From positions 3,201,939 to 3,265,938 of the forward strand of contig JABBOT010000027.1 of NCBI GenBank assembly GCA_016165875.1: DNA of 64,000 bases. The letters run 5' to 3'. Below, piece after piece: positions 11,227-25,017 of this stretch. The stretch is from Acanthopleura granulata. Taxonomy: Eukaryota > Mollusca > Polyplacophora > Chitonida > Chitonidae. The position numbers and the translations under genes are program-made. Each line of letters opens with the position of its first letter. Position 1 is the stretch's first letter. The notes below the pieces were generated by a model. The model had not been told where the DNA came from. It did not search any database and saw only the letters and a list, made by a program, of their open reading frames with translations.

Positions 11227-14145
11227 AGCATAGTATTCGGGTCATTCTATAATAACTAGGATAGTTTGAAGCTACCACTCAGTCAGTTAAGGACGCCAGT
11301 AAATGTCGTGATGCAGTGTATAGTCAACTCACAACTAATTGCTCTGGCCATTCAAGTGAACGCCGCCAGAAGGTGGGCCCTCTGAGCCAAGCATGTCATT
11401 GGTGTTACACACAGACTACCACAGAAACACACCAACTCTGTTGGCAATTGAATCATTTCCCTTTAGAGGAAATAGAAAGGACTTGTTAGAATCAACATAT
11501 GTCATAACCACTGATTGGAAACAAGGAATATTTCAGAAAAATCAGGACAAAAACATCCCTAACAAATACAAATGGCCCTCTGCAGCCACATTTAAGTATG
11601 TGCAAAGCTCACAGAAAGAGTCGCAACGAAACCATTTTCATCAGAGTGAAAACTCGCATGAATGTAATATCAATAGTGACTTAAAAGGTGAAAATCAGGC
11701 ACCTGTCTTAAATAATTTGTCCTGTTATGACAAAAGACTGATTACTTCAGTTTTTATACTTTTATGGTAAGACATCAAATTATGAGGAACCATTTCTTGG
11801 ACATTTTCCTGAATTTTGGTCCCTTTTCTGAAGTAAGAAAAGTTTCCATATTCCATGTCTGCAGATCCCAAAACGTTGAATTGTTTTGCAGAACTTTGGC
11901 ACGGGAAGACTTATTTGGAAATTACTTTGCATAGAACAAAATGTTTTACGGTGGATGTTGAAACAATGTAAATTTTGCCTTCTTTAAAATGAAATAAGAA
12001 TAAGGAAACATGAGCAGCTCCATCATGAAGTTTAGCTCAACAGGCAAATCTAATCTTGAACTTTGACTTCTCCATGATTGTGCAATACCCTACCCAAATA
12101 CTACTACTTCAATATAGTTTTTCTTTCTCTGCTCTTCAGAATGGAAAATGTGCCTTCACTGAAGAAAAATTCAAGGAAATGTTCAAGAACCCATTTTTAG
12201 CTTTAGCGTACATTAATTAGCATGTATAAAAAGAAAAGAGTCTATCACAAGTTGATTTATCAATGAATAGCAATGTACCTGTACCGTACCCAGTTTTCTT
12301 ATAGCTCAGCCTCAGAACAAGCTACATTCATGAAGGAAGACCCTTCTGAATTTGATGCCAAATATTTTTCTCCATCATGGGGGTCTATGCCTTGTGTTTA
12401 TCCATCATTACTGAAAACTGTTGACTGCTTCTCTTTCTTGAATTCATTGTATTTTTTTTTATTTCATTTACTTCCTTAGTTCTTTAGTGGTTTGTGTTAA
12501 ACGTTGTTTTGGAAGCTGGTCTTACGATTTTTTAGCCGGAAGGTCCATTGTAGTGTCCGAATGTCTGCTCCAACCCCTAGGTTCTACCAGCAATGAATCC
12601 CATTGTAGCCCATATAGAACATACAGGTTAGTTTTAACCTCAAGTTAAAAAATACTAATAAATACAAATATCACCCTATAAGGTTAATGTAATACACAAA
12701 ATTCGTGCAATAATCCTTAATTTAATGTCACAATGTCAGTGATGTTACACTTATGTCAGTGATGTTACACTTATGTCAGTGGTGTAAAAACCTCTTCTAA
12801 GTAGTCTATGTAACACCACTGACATTCACAAAATTAACGAATGCTCCCTAACTCCAAGCCAATGAAAAAAGATTTAATCATCACCATGGCCAGAAAATTA
12901 GGAGAAGGGTCGTCCCTTTCTTGAATTTCTTCTTCACACTTCTATAGAAGCTGTTAAGACATAATACCACTGACAGGTAATAAAATGTCTTGCAACACTA
13001 TTAACAGATAAGTTGACTAAAAACATGAAATAATGACAAAAACACACCCACCTGTTCAGGGGGCCCACTATCCAAGTATTAGGCAAGGATCTCGGCTGTG
13101 ATCTTTTAATATGGAGTATGGCGTAGATCACAGCGGAGGCTCTATGCAGGTTAAACTAGTGGTATGTAAAATAGCTTAGCGCAGAGAAACTCCACACTAT
13201 GAAAATGAACCAAGACATGCATGGACCAGGTAAAACTGAGAATAACTATGGTTCAGCAAGACATTCCCAGTTCTCCTGCCAATTTTTTTTTCACAATCTG
13301 TAATCTTCACGACCAGTAAATCCAAGATAATTCACATTACTGACTGCACCTTCATTTTATCATGGAGGTAAAATAGCATTCTATTTTATTTCCATGATTG
13401 TATCAAGGAAGGCACTCCCTGTATTGCCACATTTCTCTAAAGGTCGGAAGTTGCAACTCAGCACGTAAATTAAAACTTACGACATACGACCGTTTCACTA
13501 AATAATACTACCTATGCTTTACTATGTACAGACTGATAAAACTCAGGACTTAAGATTAAGACTTACGACTTAAGATTTGTTAGTAAAATGAGGCACTGTT
13601 TTCTGCCTTGATGAATCGACTCGGCGAATCCACTCCAGCCGGAAATTGAAACGCTGTCATCGTTATTCAATCAGATACTTGTCTGCTCGGGTTGGCAAAG
13701 AATTCATTCACGGACGTAGTAAATTTCAAACATGTCAATCAACTACACTGAAAGCTCTTAAACACATGGCGAGCGAACATTACAAGTTCATTGAGCCATG
13801 TACCTATTATTCAGCGTGGTATCGTACATAGAACGTTTAATTCAGAGTACAAAGGCGTAACAGCGGTAACTAAGTCTAATATATCTAATATATCATTATG
13901 TGTTGTTATTATTAAATTTCCAATTTGTATGTGTGTTATGCCAATGATCATTTCTTGACCGTAAACACTCCAATATGTAACAGCCTCAAAATGGCACCAC
14001 AGGGGTATAATTAAGTTAAATTCTAGACAATATAATTAGCCATTTATAACAAAGGTTTATATGATGTGTTAGTCTGTTTGTTAAGCTTTTGAAATGTGAT
14101 ATGTCTGAACAGTTTTTGTTGTACCATCAATATCTTAGTTTTTGT
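11227..14145. other. Unassigned host sequence
   Basis: No supported gene. One local hairpin is visible: ATGTCAGTGGTGTA near 12773 faces TAACACCACTGACAT near 12811. The open frame at 11393-11770 (125 codons) has no recognisable domain and no splice context. Confidence 0.45.
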
Positions 14146-14195
14146 AGAATGACCCATTTCCACGTACGGCCGGAGAAGAAGCCGAGCCAGCTTTG
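14146..14195 (-). repeat. Fragment of the mollusc-type SINE
   Basis: CCACGTACGGCCGGAGAAGA and the adjoining AGCCGAGCCAGCTTTGG resemble the mid-body of the SINE at 10066-10225. Ends are unclear. Confidence 0.45.
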
Positions 14196-16955
14196 GCAGG
14201 ACCTGGGCTATCAAATATCCACAGGTGTTCGGGATCAGTCAATACTGGCTACACGCACTCGGCTAATTTTCCCATTTGGATACACATAGATACATGCAGA
14301 GCATAACAGCTTAAACAGCATTGAGAAAAGCTACCAATAATCTTCTCATTAAACTATAACCTCAGAAACGTTTGTCTGGTTGATTTTTATCGCCCCCACA
14401 ACATTTGCGCCTACCTATCAAGCAGTAGTTTTGCAACAACTGGCCAACCATTATACCTCTAGAGTTACTTGTAAACCTGCTGAACTCTCTTTTACGCCTC
14501 TTTATGGCCGATCCTGTTATGTTACGACCCCATAGAGCCGTATGTTCTACCCTTACACGTGTCATTATCTACGTTTGACTACATAGCAAGTTTAGAGAGA
14601 GCTGTGCACATCCTCCATTTCCACTGAAATCAGCTTCTCATTTAAATATTCTGACTTTTCAGTTTTTTGACTTACCCCTGACCTCTATCTGCCACGGCTC
14701 CTATCTCAAGAGTGAGTGAAATAAAATCTGCCAGTTGTAGTGTCTGTAAAATAACAAATAATCAATCACTGACAGAATAAAAACAAGAGTTCATGAGAAC
14801 ATAATACACGCCCGAACAAACAATTTCGTCTGAAACCTACGTGTGCTGCCTCACCCCGGAGGGCTTTAACAGATTAGATAACCACGCAAAGTTCTGCAAC
14901 AAGTCGCCTTTATTGCCAAACCATGCTGAGGTAACTAACTGAAACACAATAAAACAGTGTCGGCAGAAACAATCAACAACATGTAATGGTACAAATACAC
15001 AACGTTATGTAATGCGTATTTACTACGTTTCAATAAGCCCCGTGGAGTTCGCATGGAAATGTACACAATTCAACACAAGTGTTGTTGTTGTCTCTCGAAC
15101 TGTCAACGTGCTTCTTAAACCCCTTATTTTCAAAACAAATTTAACACCGTATATGATTCCGTTTATATGTACATGCATCTCTAACTGTAAATGTTACACT
15201 TACACTGTAGTTGTTTGGTTGCTGTCAACTTTGAGCGCCATTCAGATAACAGGAACGAGAAATACGCCTCGACGATTTCCTGATACGTAATGTCACCAAA
15301 ACTAACTTTGCCACAGGAAAGTTCTACATGTGCACAGTACAAGAAAGGCGTGACAGTATGAAAGAATACCAACAGCACTGTAATGAGTATAAGCTGTGTG
15401 GGAAAGTAGTTCATGGGTGTTGATGATATGTTCTTGTATTAAATAATATACTTATGAACATACTTAAAACAATGAATTCGTAAAGAAATGTTTTTCAAAA
15501 ATATCTGCATGTGAATTACATTGCGCATCCTGTTATGAGTTTTTGAGGTGGAAACATTAATTACCATGGCAGTCACGGAAATATAAATATACAAATGTCC
15601 ATCGTCACCTCTGTTTGTCATCTCTGTAGCTATGTATCCGCCAAAAAATGGAAATGGACAAATGTGAGTCGCGACACATCGTCATCCGCGTTTATATCAG
15701 CGTATTTGCCGAAAATTAAAACTGTACAAGAAAAACAATTCAGTTGCAGCCCTGACACGAAATCATATCCATTTCCATGGTATATGTAGGGATCATGGCA
15801 AATATGACTACAATGGTGTCGGTGAAAATCAACAAGCTGAGTCGCAACAAAACGACTGTATCTAAGTATCCCATGAGAATTGCTATTGAATATGAAAAAG
15901 AACCGAAGCTGTGGCCCGGATACGAAGTTTATACCCAATTACATGGAAATGATAATCTGGTTACTATGGTAAAGATAGAAATTGTTGACTTGCACTGACA
16001 GGAAATTTTCTTCTTACATTTGTTTCACAGCAACAATTTAATTTTGAGACATACAGAACCTTTTTTTCAGCCAATCTGACCTGCCCAGTCGGAGAAGTCA
16101 GGCCTAAAATTTCCTGCCTGTCATGTTATTTATCTGCCATCACAACTGCACGCCAACTATAAAGGAATGAATGATATAACGACTTGTTCGCAATATTTCT
16201 TTCTGTTGTTTCTGCAATTGTAACAAAGTAAAATCAACTCCATTCCTTAGTGTATTGTATTTCAGGTGATGGAGACTTGCTCTGGCCACAGATGTTGGTG
16301 GTAGTAGCAGTCAGACAGTATTAATGTAGGTAGCACCGATTTGGACAGGTACTTGCCGGGCAGAACCTGCAGACACACAATACCTGTGTTAACATAACTC
16401 CACATTGCCCTGGCTCCAGAAGTGAAAGAACACAACATAAATTACGTCAAAATAAAAAGCTCACGCAAATGTTGTTGTATTTTGGCTTACTTTTAGTTTT
16501 ATATTGTTTTCAACATCACTTTTTTTAAATAATAGTTCGACTATTTTGCCACATCCACATTCATTTTTGTCATATCACAACAGTGTGTCCCGGTAGAACG
16601 CCGGTCTATTTGCTGGACTCTCTCATTTTGCTAGCCACCCAGAACACTAATAACCTGTACTTCTTAGCCTACCCTAATTATTCTAATTTTGGGGTCAGGT
16701 ATTAAATACTCCTGAAAGCATAAAGCTACATTTCTCACCAAATGGACTAAGGAAAAGTAAAGGTACAGATATTTTTTTTCATCAAAGGGATAAACCATGT
16801 GAAAAAAAGAAACTCTATTCCCGTTACAATTAGACATTGTTTCAAGGTGCATTTTTGTTATCGGTGAAACCAAGGTAATCAGCGTAATGTAGTCTTACAC
16901 GAAGCTACCATGTTAGTTGAATGCAAAATTTTGGACCATTTTGAAATCGTTTTTC
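14196..16955. other. Unassigned host sequence
   Basis: No supported gene. Around 15630-15990 there is a diverged internal duplication (GACACGAAATCATATCC near 15755 and GGATACGAAGTTTATACCC near 15918) without recognisable coding content. Confidence 0.4.
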
Positions 16956-16959
16956 GGTA

Positions 16960-17286
16960 ACCCTTCGGTCCCACAGACGCCGATTTGTTCCCGATTTTCC
17001 AAATCGCCGCAAAATCCCAGTTCATCCTGATCATCCTAGTCTATCCAAGTTTATCCTGGAAGCAAATCGGCAACCAAAAGATATCGGGGAGAAAATTTCA
17101 ACGGTGGAAAATTTTTTGCCGACTTTGGAGAGTGTCCCGACTTCATAAGAAATTGCGTCGAGGTCGACGGAACCCCTCGAAATGAAAATATAAGCTCAAG
17201 TTCGGTGTCCATCGGGGAACTTCCTGCTTCAAGATAGACATCGATAAACAACGACAATCGGCGTCTGTGGGACCGAGGCGTTAGAA
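16960..17286. mobile_element. MITE-like inverted-repeat element
   Basis: The left end TTCGGTCCCACAGACGCCGA (from about 16965) is the inverse of a right-end segment near 17255-17276 (CGGCGTCTGTGGGACCGA). Near-identical arms about 27 bp long enclose roughly 320 bp with no coding capacity. The tips read TAAC and GTTA. No convincing target duplication was found, so the superfamily is unassigned. Confidence 0.65.
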
Positions 17287-17761
17287 CATGAAAACCATAC
17301 TTCACAAGAAAAAATCTCTTCTAAATTTATAGTCCAAATGTTTAAAAAATCTCAAAAAATGTTTTAGTTTCATCAATTTCGACAGTTAGAATTGACCTGC
17401 TTTTGGTCTATTTTCATGGTCATCCACAGCCTAATTTGGATGTCGATATTTTTCAAATCTAGATATTTGAATTGGTAGAAAAGCATAGTCCTATAAACAA
17501 AATCTGAACTTAATCCGTCCGGTGGTTCTGAAGAAGGTTCTTAAAGGCTTTTCATATAAATCCAAGATGAACGTTATTGGGAAGATTTTAAAAAATTTTA
17601 GACAAAATCCAATATGTCCGCCGTCACGTGAAGAAAGTTTATTAAAAACAGCCGAAGTATGCCTCATATTCTTCTCCATACGGTCACCAAATTTCAATAA
17701 CATCCACTAAAAAGTTTTCCTATCAGTGTTCTTAAAATCTTCGGAGCCCTTTCAAAAAAAC

Positions 17762-17791
17762 TTAATAATAATAATAATAATAATAATAATC
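17762..17791. repeat. (AAT)n microsatellite
   Basis: Nine or more perfect AAT triplets. Confidence 0.95.
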
Positions 17792-19190
17792 CAAACCATT
17801 TCTATAGGTGTCCAGAACAAGACACATAAATTACGTGTCTACCCTATGTTATGAAAACACACCATCTATTTTGATTATGTGTTCTACGGCTCACAGAAAC
17901 CTTTGATGGCATCGATGGAATCATGAATGACATTTTTATTTGACAGGCTTATAGGTTATGCCCAGCACACATACCTGTAGTTTTTAAGTGAAAGAGGGCA
18001 TCATTTCAATTAAAACGGCCTTTTATTGATTAAAAAAACCAGTGGTTCGAGAGATGTTGATATTTACATTATAAAAGTGCGAATTTTAATGTCAAGTTGT
18101 TTTTCCTATCTATTTACCGGCCAAAAACCTCATTCACACACCTTAGAAACATCGAAGTTTTTTAAGTCTTGAGAGTGCTTGTTGGCCAATATTCCATGCT
18201 GATGTGTGGTTGGGGTGTGCAGCAACACATCAGCGGATGGTGTGAGCCTTCATGGTGGGCCCAAAGACAAGAAATTTGCATTAAACTGAGCAAAGTTTGT
18301 GCTAAACAGGCAACTTTGGAAATCCGTCTAGAGTAGACTTCACACAGAGGACATCAAGTTGGAAAGGAGCTATTATGCTGCTGCCAGGCATGACATCTGA
18401 TGCATTCCCAGCATGCTGACAATCGGCATGACATCTGATGATTTCCTTACATGCTGACACCAGCCATGACACCTGAAAAATTCGAACTCAACCTGGTTTT
18501 CTCTTCAGTCATGGGAGGGATTGTCTGCCAACAGTGTGCGGAAGGTCATGGGATTCCCCTAAGCTCTTGAATAGCTTCCCACCACCATCACGCTAGTTGC
18601 CATGAAGTCAGTGATATATTCTGGAGTCCTTGGTAAAATATCTACTTTATATATAACTAACCAAATAATCACTGCACAAGCTCCATGTACTTGGCTCCAT
18701 TCCCAGTCTTGCTGACTGGGCTGTAGTTTTACGTCCGGTGATTTTTAACACACAACACCTGGGACCGATTTCACACATGGCTTACGTAAAATTTCATCTA
18801 AATCCTTAGATTTGGACCCAACGATTTAAAATTGGCAGTAACTAATAAGTGATAAAATAAACACATAACAATTCGAACTTCCCAGGGCATAACTAAATGC
18901 AAAATGCTCTACATTTTTTACTTTAATCAAAATCGCACAGTGGAATTAGCCACTGTTTTTATTTATATGCCCAATAAATTATGAAAGTGAAAAATTCTTG
19001 CATGTGGCATTTAATACCAATCCAATAACCAAGTAAATGTGCGTTTCTCTTCCTCTTAATGGATAAAAGCATGTCAGCCAGTCATAATTTTTACCAGCTC
19101 TCAACAGTTGATCTTCAACTCTCACTGTGTATTTGTTGTACATGTACAATCCACTCTGCACCATGAAATAATTGTACATTAACACCTGGG
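17792..19190. other. Unassigned host sequence
   Basis: No supported gene. A short repeated phrase, GGCATGACATCTGATG, occurs twice near 18389 and 18425 and in weaker form near 18462. Confidence 0.45.
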
Positions 19191-19194
19191 ACTG

Positions 19195-19500
19195 AACTGC
19201 TCTTTCTAATTACAGTGGACAATTTCTTAACCACCACACCACTGCCACACACTGACACCTGTGTGTAGACCATAACAATGCACAATTCATTAACCACAAC
19301 ACCACAGTCACACACTCACACCTGTGTGTACCCATAACAGTGGACAGTTCCTTATCCAGCACACCATAGTCACACACTCACACCTGTGTGTACCCATAAC
19401 AGTGAACAGTTCATTATCCACCACACCATAGTCACACACTCACACCTGTGTGGACACGGAACAGTGGACAGTTCATCATCCACCACACCTATGTGTATGT
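19195..19500. repeat. Minisatellite, about 61 bp unit
   Basis: Four to five copies of a unit containing CACACACTCACACCTGTGTG, then CATAACAGTGGACAGTTC and CACCACACCATAGT. It lies downstream of the macrodomain gene. Confidence 0.85.
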
Positions 19501-19897
19501 GTACCCGTAATATATTTTATGGTGTGCTAACACTGCTCTTGGTTTCAGCCAGTCATTCAAACCCGTTCTCAAATTCCTAAGGAAAAAACAGACAGAAAAA
19601 TGAAAACTCTCTCCCATCACAAATGTAACTGAACAAAATATTATCCAAAAAGATCGTCCTCTTTTGAGAATGAAGGTGGTAAAAATAAATCAATCATCAT
19701 GGCAGTCTGATGCAACTAGCGAGTCGTCCTGTGGCAAGTTTCAAATAGTTACAATTACTTAACTTGCAGTTGTCATATGCCTTATCACATTAATAATCAT
19801 GTAAATGTTGTGACATATGATATAAGCACTGACTGTCACACTAATGTTTTGTCATATATGTATTGTGTAACCATTGACAGTCATGTTGGTGTTTTTG

Positions 19898-22800
19898 TCA
19901 TATGCTATACACACTGATGGTCATGCTGGTGTGTCTGAACACCTCCTGAATCAGATCTGCCACTTTTGTCCACTGAAGACCATCAAGGCCACAGCCTATC
20001 CGTGGCATGGAGACTGTTTGGACATAGTTTTTCATACAGTGATCTCTCATGGCTTCTAGGCTGGACCTGAGCACAGGATAGGTTGGCTTGTCATACACCT
20101 TCTCTTTGGTGACTAGGTAGTAAACAAACCTGTCCCCTCTCTTCAGTACTGCTACACCTCCGGGCCTGCAGTCTGCAACCAAAGCCATGTGGAAAATGTC
20201 ACTATTATGATTTATCAATTATTAGTCGGTGTTGGATTTACATTAAAACAAAAGGTTGATCATATGGTAAAACCATGGAGACAGACTTCCAAATCTATCT
20301 GTTCTAACTGTGTAAACCATTATGGAGACTCTTGCCTTATTTATTTCATTTACTGATTGTTGTTTAACCTTACACTCCAAAAATCTTATACTCCAGAGTG
20401 TCTGGGGTAAACCACTAAGTGAACATTCTCCGATGTGCTGTCCACAGTGTAGAGATATGCACACCATATTGATGTTCAAGTAGTATTCATCTAATATTAG
20501 ACCGCACAAAAACCTACACATGCATCATTGACTGCTTACTCTAACCAAGGCACGCAAACAATGAAGGCAGGGATATTACAAATTCCCAATCCCAGTCCCA
20601 GGCAGGGTTTGAACCCACACCTCATCTGTGCTAGCCACTGAAAAGCTAACTCCTTAACCACTCCACCACACCCAATGTCAGCCTAGCTTAACACCTTAAC
20701 CAATCTACCACACCTCGTGTCAGCCTAGCTTAACACCTTAACCAATCTACCACACCTCGTGTCAGCCTAGCTTAACACCTTAACCACTCCACCACACCTC
20801 ATGTCATCCTACCTTGACACCTTAACCACTTCACCACACCCCATGTCAGGCCAGCTTAACATTTCAACTACTCCACTATACCCTTTAACCACTATACCGC
20901 ACCCCATGTCAGCCTAGGATAACACCTTTACCACTCCACCACACCCCAGTTCAGCCTAGCTTAACACATTAACCACTTCACCATGCTCTATATCAGCCTA
21001 GCTTAATACCTTAACCACTCCACCCCACCCCGGGTCAGCCTAGCTTACCATCTTAACCATTACACTACACCCCATGTCAGCCTAATGCATGGTGCAAGTG
21101 CATTGCAAAATGCAAGTGCATTGTGGGTCCACCACCGTTGGATGGTACCCAATTGTCTGTACATCATTCCTGTATGACCCGATCAGGATTGAGCAGATGA
21201 TCACCGGATGATTTTACGACACTGAAAACAAATACATATATGTACCTTAACTGTGTCTGTCACATATACAATGCAGCTCTACAGCTACGTTGGCATTTTT
21301 CAGCACTAAAAAGACATCAAGCTTCAGCTTCTATACCTACCCTATATACCCTGTACAGAGTCAGTGTTGTAAGCCTACAACAATGTAACTATTTTGATCT
21401 GATGCCTGCAGACTGTTGATGTCACAGCTTCATTTGCCTGTATGTTCTCATCATACTGTGTTATATGTATTACATGAGCTCCATATATGCATGCTTTATC
21501 TGTAGCACTAGGCTACAATCACCAATGCTACAGTCCTGGTGAGAATTCTGCGAGAAATTGTTGAGCAGGAAAACATACTTTTTCCCATTCCCTTCATTAT
21601 TATGAAGGCACAATGGATTTGTCATAATTAGATTTATAACACACAAAATAAAAAAGCTGGTAATTTCTGATCAGGATGTCAAGATCGTATACCCATGATG
21701 GGACCATGGTGGGCCCACCATGGCTGGAAAATCACATCACGATGGCAGGAGGGAGTGGACCAGGGTCTGCATATGATGGTTGGACCATGGCGGTATGGCC
21801 CAACCACGATGGCAGGACAATATTCGACTAGGACCCGGCTGCACTGTACCTTAGCAGTGTACTGGGTGAAAAGCACAGGTTTAACTTGATATACTTACAC
21901 TGGTCTTTCAATTCTTGTACTCCCCCAAACTTCTGCTTAAACAGCACAGCAATGCCTTTACCCATCCGGAAGTCCGCACTGACACAGTGGGCCAAAGCAT
22001 CCTTCTCAGCACATACGAACAGGTCACCCTTTTTCTGCACAAACTCTAACCCCCTAGTAGACTGTCAGAATGTAAAAGACAAGAGATTTAAGCACCTAGA
22101 ATATTCTAGCCCATAAAGAGTGATTTATAGTCCTGTAAATGACATCAGGACTGTGATTATATACAGTTTTGACCAATGGCTGCACTATCAGATTTGCAGA
22201 ACTGAGTTTATACCATGGCAGCCCTTCACATCTGAGGCGTACTACCAATTTCCCACACCCAGTACACTCCTGAGAGAAAATCCACGTGTGCTCACACCAC
22301 ACACCTGAAATGATGAAGAGTTTGAAGAGTGTGAATCTGGGTATCAAATCACACTCCTAGTCTTCTGCTCAAAATTCAAAAGGAAGGCTTGCCATGGTAT
22401 ACCCTAGACATAATTACGTACTGAATAAAGGATTTACTTTGTGGGTCACAACAGAATTTGAACATCTGTCTGCCTCTCTGCCAACTGATTTCAGGGGGAA
22501 GTTGCCACTGCAAACCTTCTCCCATTACACTTACCTTGCTACTATTACATGTATGCTTTCCATACTGGTCCAGTACCTTTATACAAGGTATAGAGCAAAC
22601 AGGTACATGTAGTTGAGACTATTTACAGGACGGCCAGGTGGTACAGCCACACAGCCCAACTGCAGGGACCTTTTCAAGATTTAATCAAATATTGTAACTG
22701 TTATGTATAATGCCAGATATTTCTCAAAATAGTGCCCTTTACCATTGCTGTGCAGAATGTCTTCCCTCCTTGTTTTTGATTTGACATCAACTTGGTTGGT

Positions 22801-24400
22801 CATTGCAACTTTCAGATATACACCTATCATAAAGTAGGATATCTGCATATCTGATGTTGGTTAATTGTATATTGTCCATGTACTTGTATAGGCTTCTGTG
22901 TATTTAATAATCTTTAGAATTACAACAGATTAAGATTAACTGAGGACTAAACTAATTAGATCCTGCCAGGTAGTACAACGATGGTTCACCCTACAGTGAT
23001 AGACACTGGAGGGGGGGGAACTGAATATGTTCTGTTACTATGCTATGTTATTACTGAAACTGTAACTATAAACAATACTGTTGGTATATATAAGGTATGG
23101 AAAATATCTTATACACGAAGAGATTATATTCTGCATAGCCATGTGTACAGAGGATGTACTCAGAGATGTTGGCTACCAACTTATAACTAGGTTTGTCTTA
23201 GAGTCAGGGACATCAGCATGTAGACAGAATGTTCCTGGTTATGTATATGTACCACGGACAGCACCACATCATGTAACATGTTGTACAGAACAGGTACCAC
23301 TAGCCATGGATATTATGGCATCCGACCTAGAAAGGTGAATGTCAGCTGAGCGTGTATTCATGGTAAAGACATTGTGAGATGGTGCTGAAATGGATTCAAG
23401 TCTGTACAGTGCTTCATTATGCAAATTTCGTGAAGGCAAACCAACACATGATAAAACAAGTGGTATTGACGTGTAATAGGTTGAATTATTTATTATGGCC
23501 TGACTTGTGTGGCTCAACACATCTGACGACGTACTAATGTACCAGGCAATGCAGAGCCACACCCAACCCAAACAAAAATCAGACGGGACTAAGTACAAAC
23601 TCTCGCCATCACGTGACATGGAGATTCCCATGAGATATGTCATCAGCTGTCTGGCTATAAATATTTAAGTGGCTTACATGTTAATTACCACATACATATC
23701 CAGGCCACCCAAGAACTGTCAAGGATAAGAACTCTTTCTTCTAAGATTCAATATCATTGTAGCGCGTTTCAATTTGTTCCAAAATACTAAAGCACACAGG
23801 ACAGAGGCTTCAAAAACATAATTAAAACATAATTTAAACCATAATTTCAACTTTGAAAGGGCCACCCAAATCTCATTTGATATGTCCATCAAATTAAGAC
23901 ATCCCTCATTCTTTTTATTTTTTCACAGGTCACTGTACAGGAAACTTTCAGAAATTCAAAAATTCTTTGCTACAGTTTATACACTCCACTCTAGCGTTGG
24001 TTTGACTGTAGATTTGAATATTTTTCGGAACAAGATTGGCCGGAACATGCAAAACGAAGACAAGAGACGTTGCGCCTACTTTGATCTCGTCGAAGACACA
24101 TATATAGGCCTATACCGAGTCAGTTCTTGTTATAATGAATTTCCATATCCGATGTTCAGCTTCACTTGTGGAGCTATGGCCTACAGGCACGAAAACCCAA
24201 CACTCAGTCATGCTTGGCTTTTACTATCGTTTTCAAGAATATTATTTAACTCATCATCTCCCCAATTTCACCTGAACTGCTTTTCGGTCAGTTTCCTTTT
24301 CATCTCTTTGCTCTGTTGATTTACGTTTTCTGCTGACAGGTGTCCTCCTCAAGTATTTGTCCATCACCTGAATCACATTTGCATTGTCTTTCCCTAGCAT
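19898..24400 (-). CDS. OARD1: OARD1/TARG1-like macrodomain ADP-ribose hydrolase, three exons
   Basis: This family removes mono-ADP-ribose from acidic residues and deacylates O-acyl-ADP-ribose, in nucleus and cytoplasm. Exon 1 is 24400-24272 (129 nt, starts ATG, ends GTTCAG|GTGAAA). Exon 2 is 22061-21899 (163 nt, ends at GTAAGT). Exon 3 is 20172-19898 (275 nt, acceptor GGTTGCAG). Phases join without a break, giving 189 codons including the stop. Exon 2 encodes GDLFVCAEKDALAHCVS and MGKGIAVLFKQKFGGVQEL, the substrate loop with the active-site Lys. Exon 3 encodes VAVLKRGDRFVYYLVTK and SMPRIGCGLDGLQW, with the catalytic Asp. The macrodomain fills exons 2-3; exon 1 adds about 43 residues with a basic, possibly nuclear-localising cluster (SRKRKSTEQRDEKETDRK). 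No break is visible. Exon 1 is assigned by phase and position only. Orthology is inferred from remembered family motifs. Confidence 0.85.
20588..21085 (-). repeat. tRNA-like head with derived 42-bp minisatellite inside OARD1 intron 2
   Basis: On the minus strand, 20670-20590 resembles a class II tRNA head: A box region GGTGGAGTGGTTAAGG and B box GGGTTCAAACCC. About ten tandem 40-44-bp units follow, each repeating that A-box region (GTGTGGTGGAGTGGTTAAGG with GTTAAGCTAGGCTGAC). The array seems to be an expanded 5' part of a SINE. Confidence 0.75.
21704..21723. repeat. Perfect 20-bp palindrome
   Basis: CCATGGTGGGCCCACCATGG equals its own reverse complement. Related GACCATGGCGGT and ACCACGATGGC words follow. 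It lies inside OARD1 intron 2; no function is evident. Confidence 0.9.
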
Positions 24401-25017
24401 GAGTCGGGGAACTTTTGGCGCTTACCATTAATGTTCAACTTTCCAAATTGCCTTAAGATGCATGATATAGTTTATCATGGTGTAAAGCATATCGATCAGC
24501 AACAGTGTTTTTTCCCATAAATGTTTCCCATAACATGGGATGAATAAATAAAAGGGACAAATATGATATGAACATGTACCTCTTTCGTCAACAATGCTGA
24601 GAGTGGCTCACGGAAATTCATGGATAAAAATCTGCCATTGGCGATTGCTCTTGTGTTTCATTTTTCTCACCTTAGCTTTCAGAAATACGAAAAATACACG
24701 CACGAGTTATCTTCCCTTGAATGTAAAGTACATAAGCAATAATGCCTCTACAAAAATTAGATCATTTTAAGAATATTCTGTTGGAAGGAAGGATTTGAAA
24801 ACTATGCAGCTTTTGTATTTCCCGAGAAGTTTTAAATTTCATGTAGCATTGCTAATGTAGTACTGTATGTATACAGGCTCCTTAGGTCACATACACAGAA
24901 AAGACAACAAATTATTTCGGAAGAGGAGAGGAAAAGGACAGCCAGTTTTTTCTAACTTTATCCGTCGATCTATAAGTCAACATGTAATGTGGAATTCTTA
25001 CAAGGCCATATGGCGTA
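24401..25017. other. Sequence upstream of OARD1, unassigned
   Basis: Probably contains the 5' untranslated region and promoter of the minus-strand gene. No TATA or CCAAT box is clear and no other gene was supported. Confidence 0.4.

Noticed and set aside
23882..24319. 145-codon plus-strand open frame
   Set aside because: It overlaps the opposite strand of OARD1 exon 1 and shows no domain.
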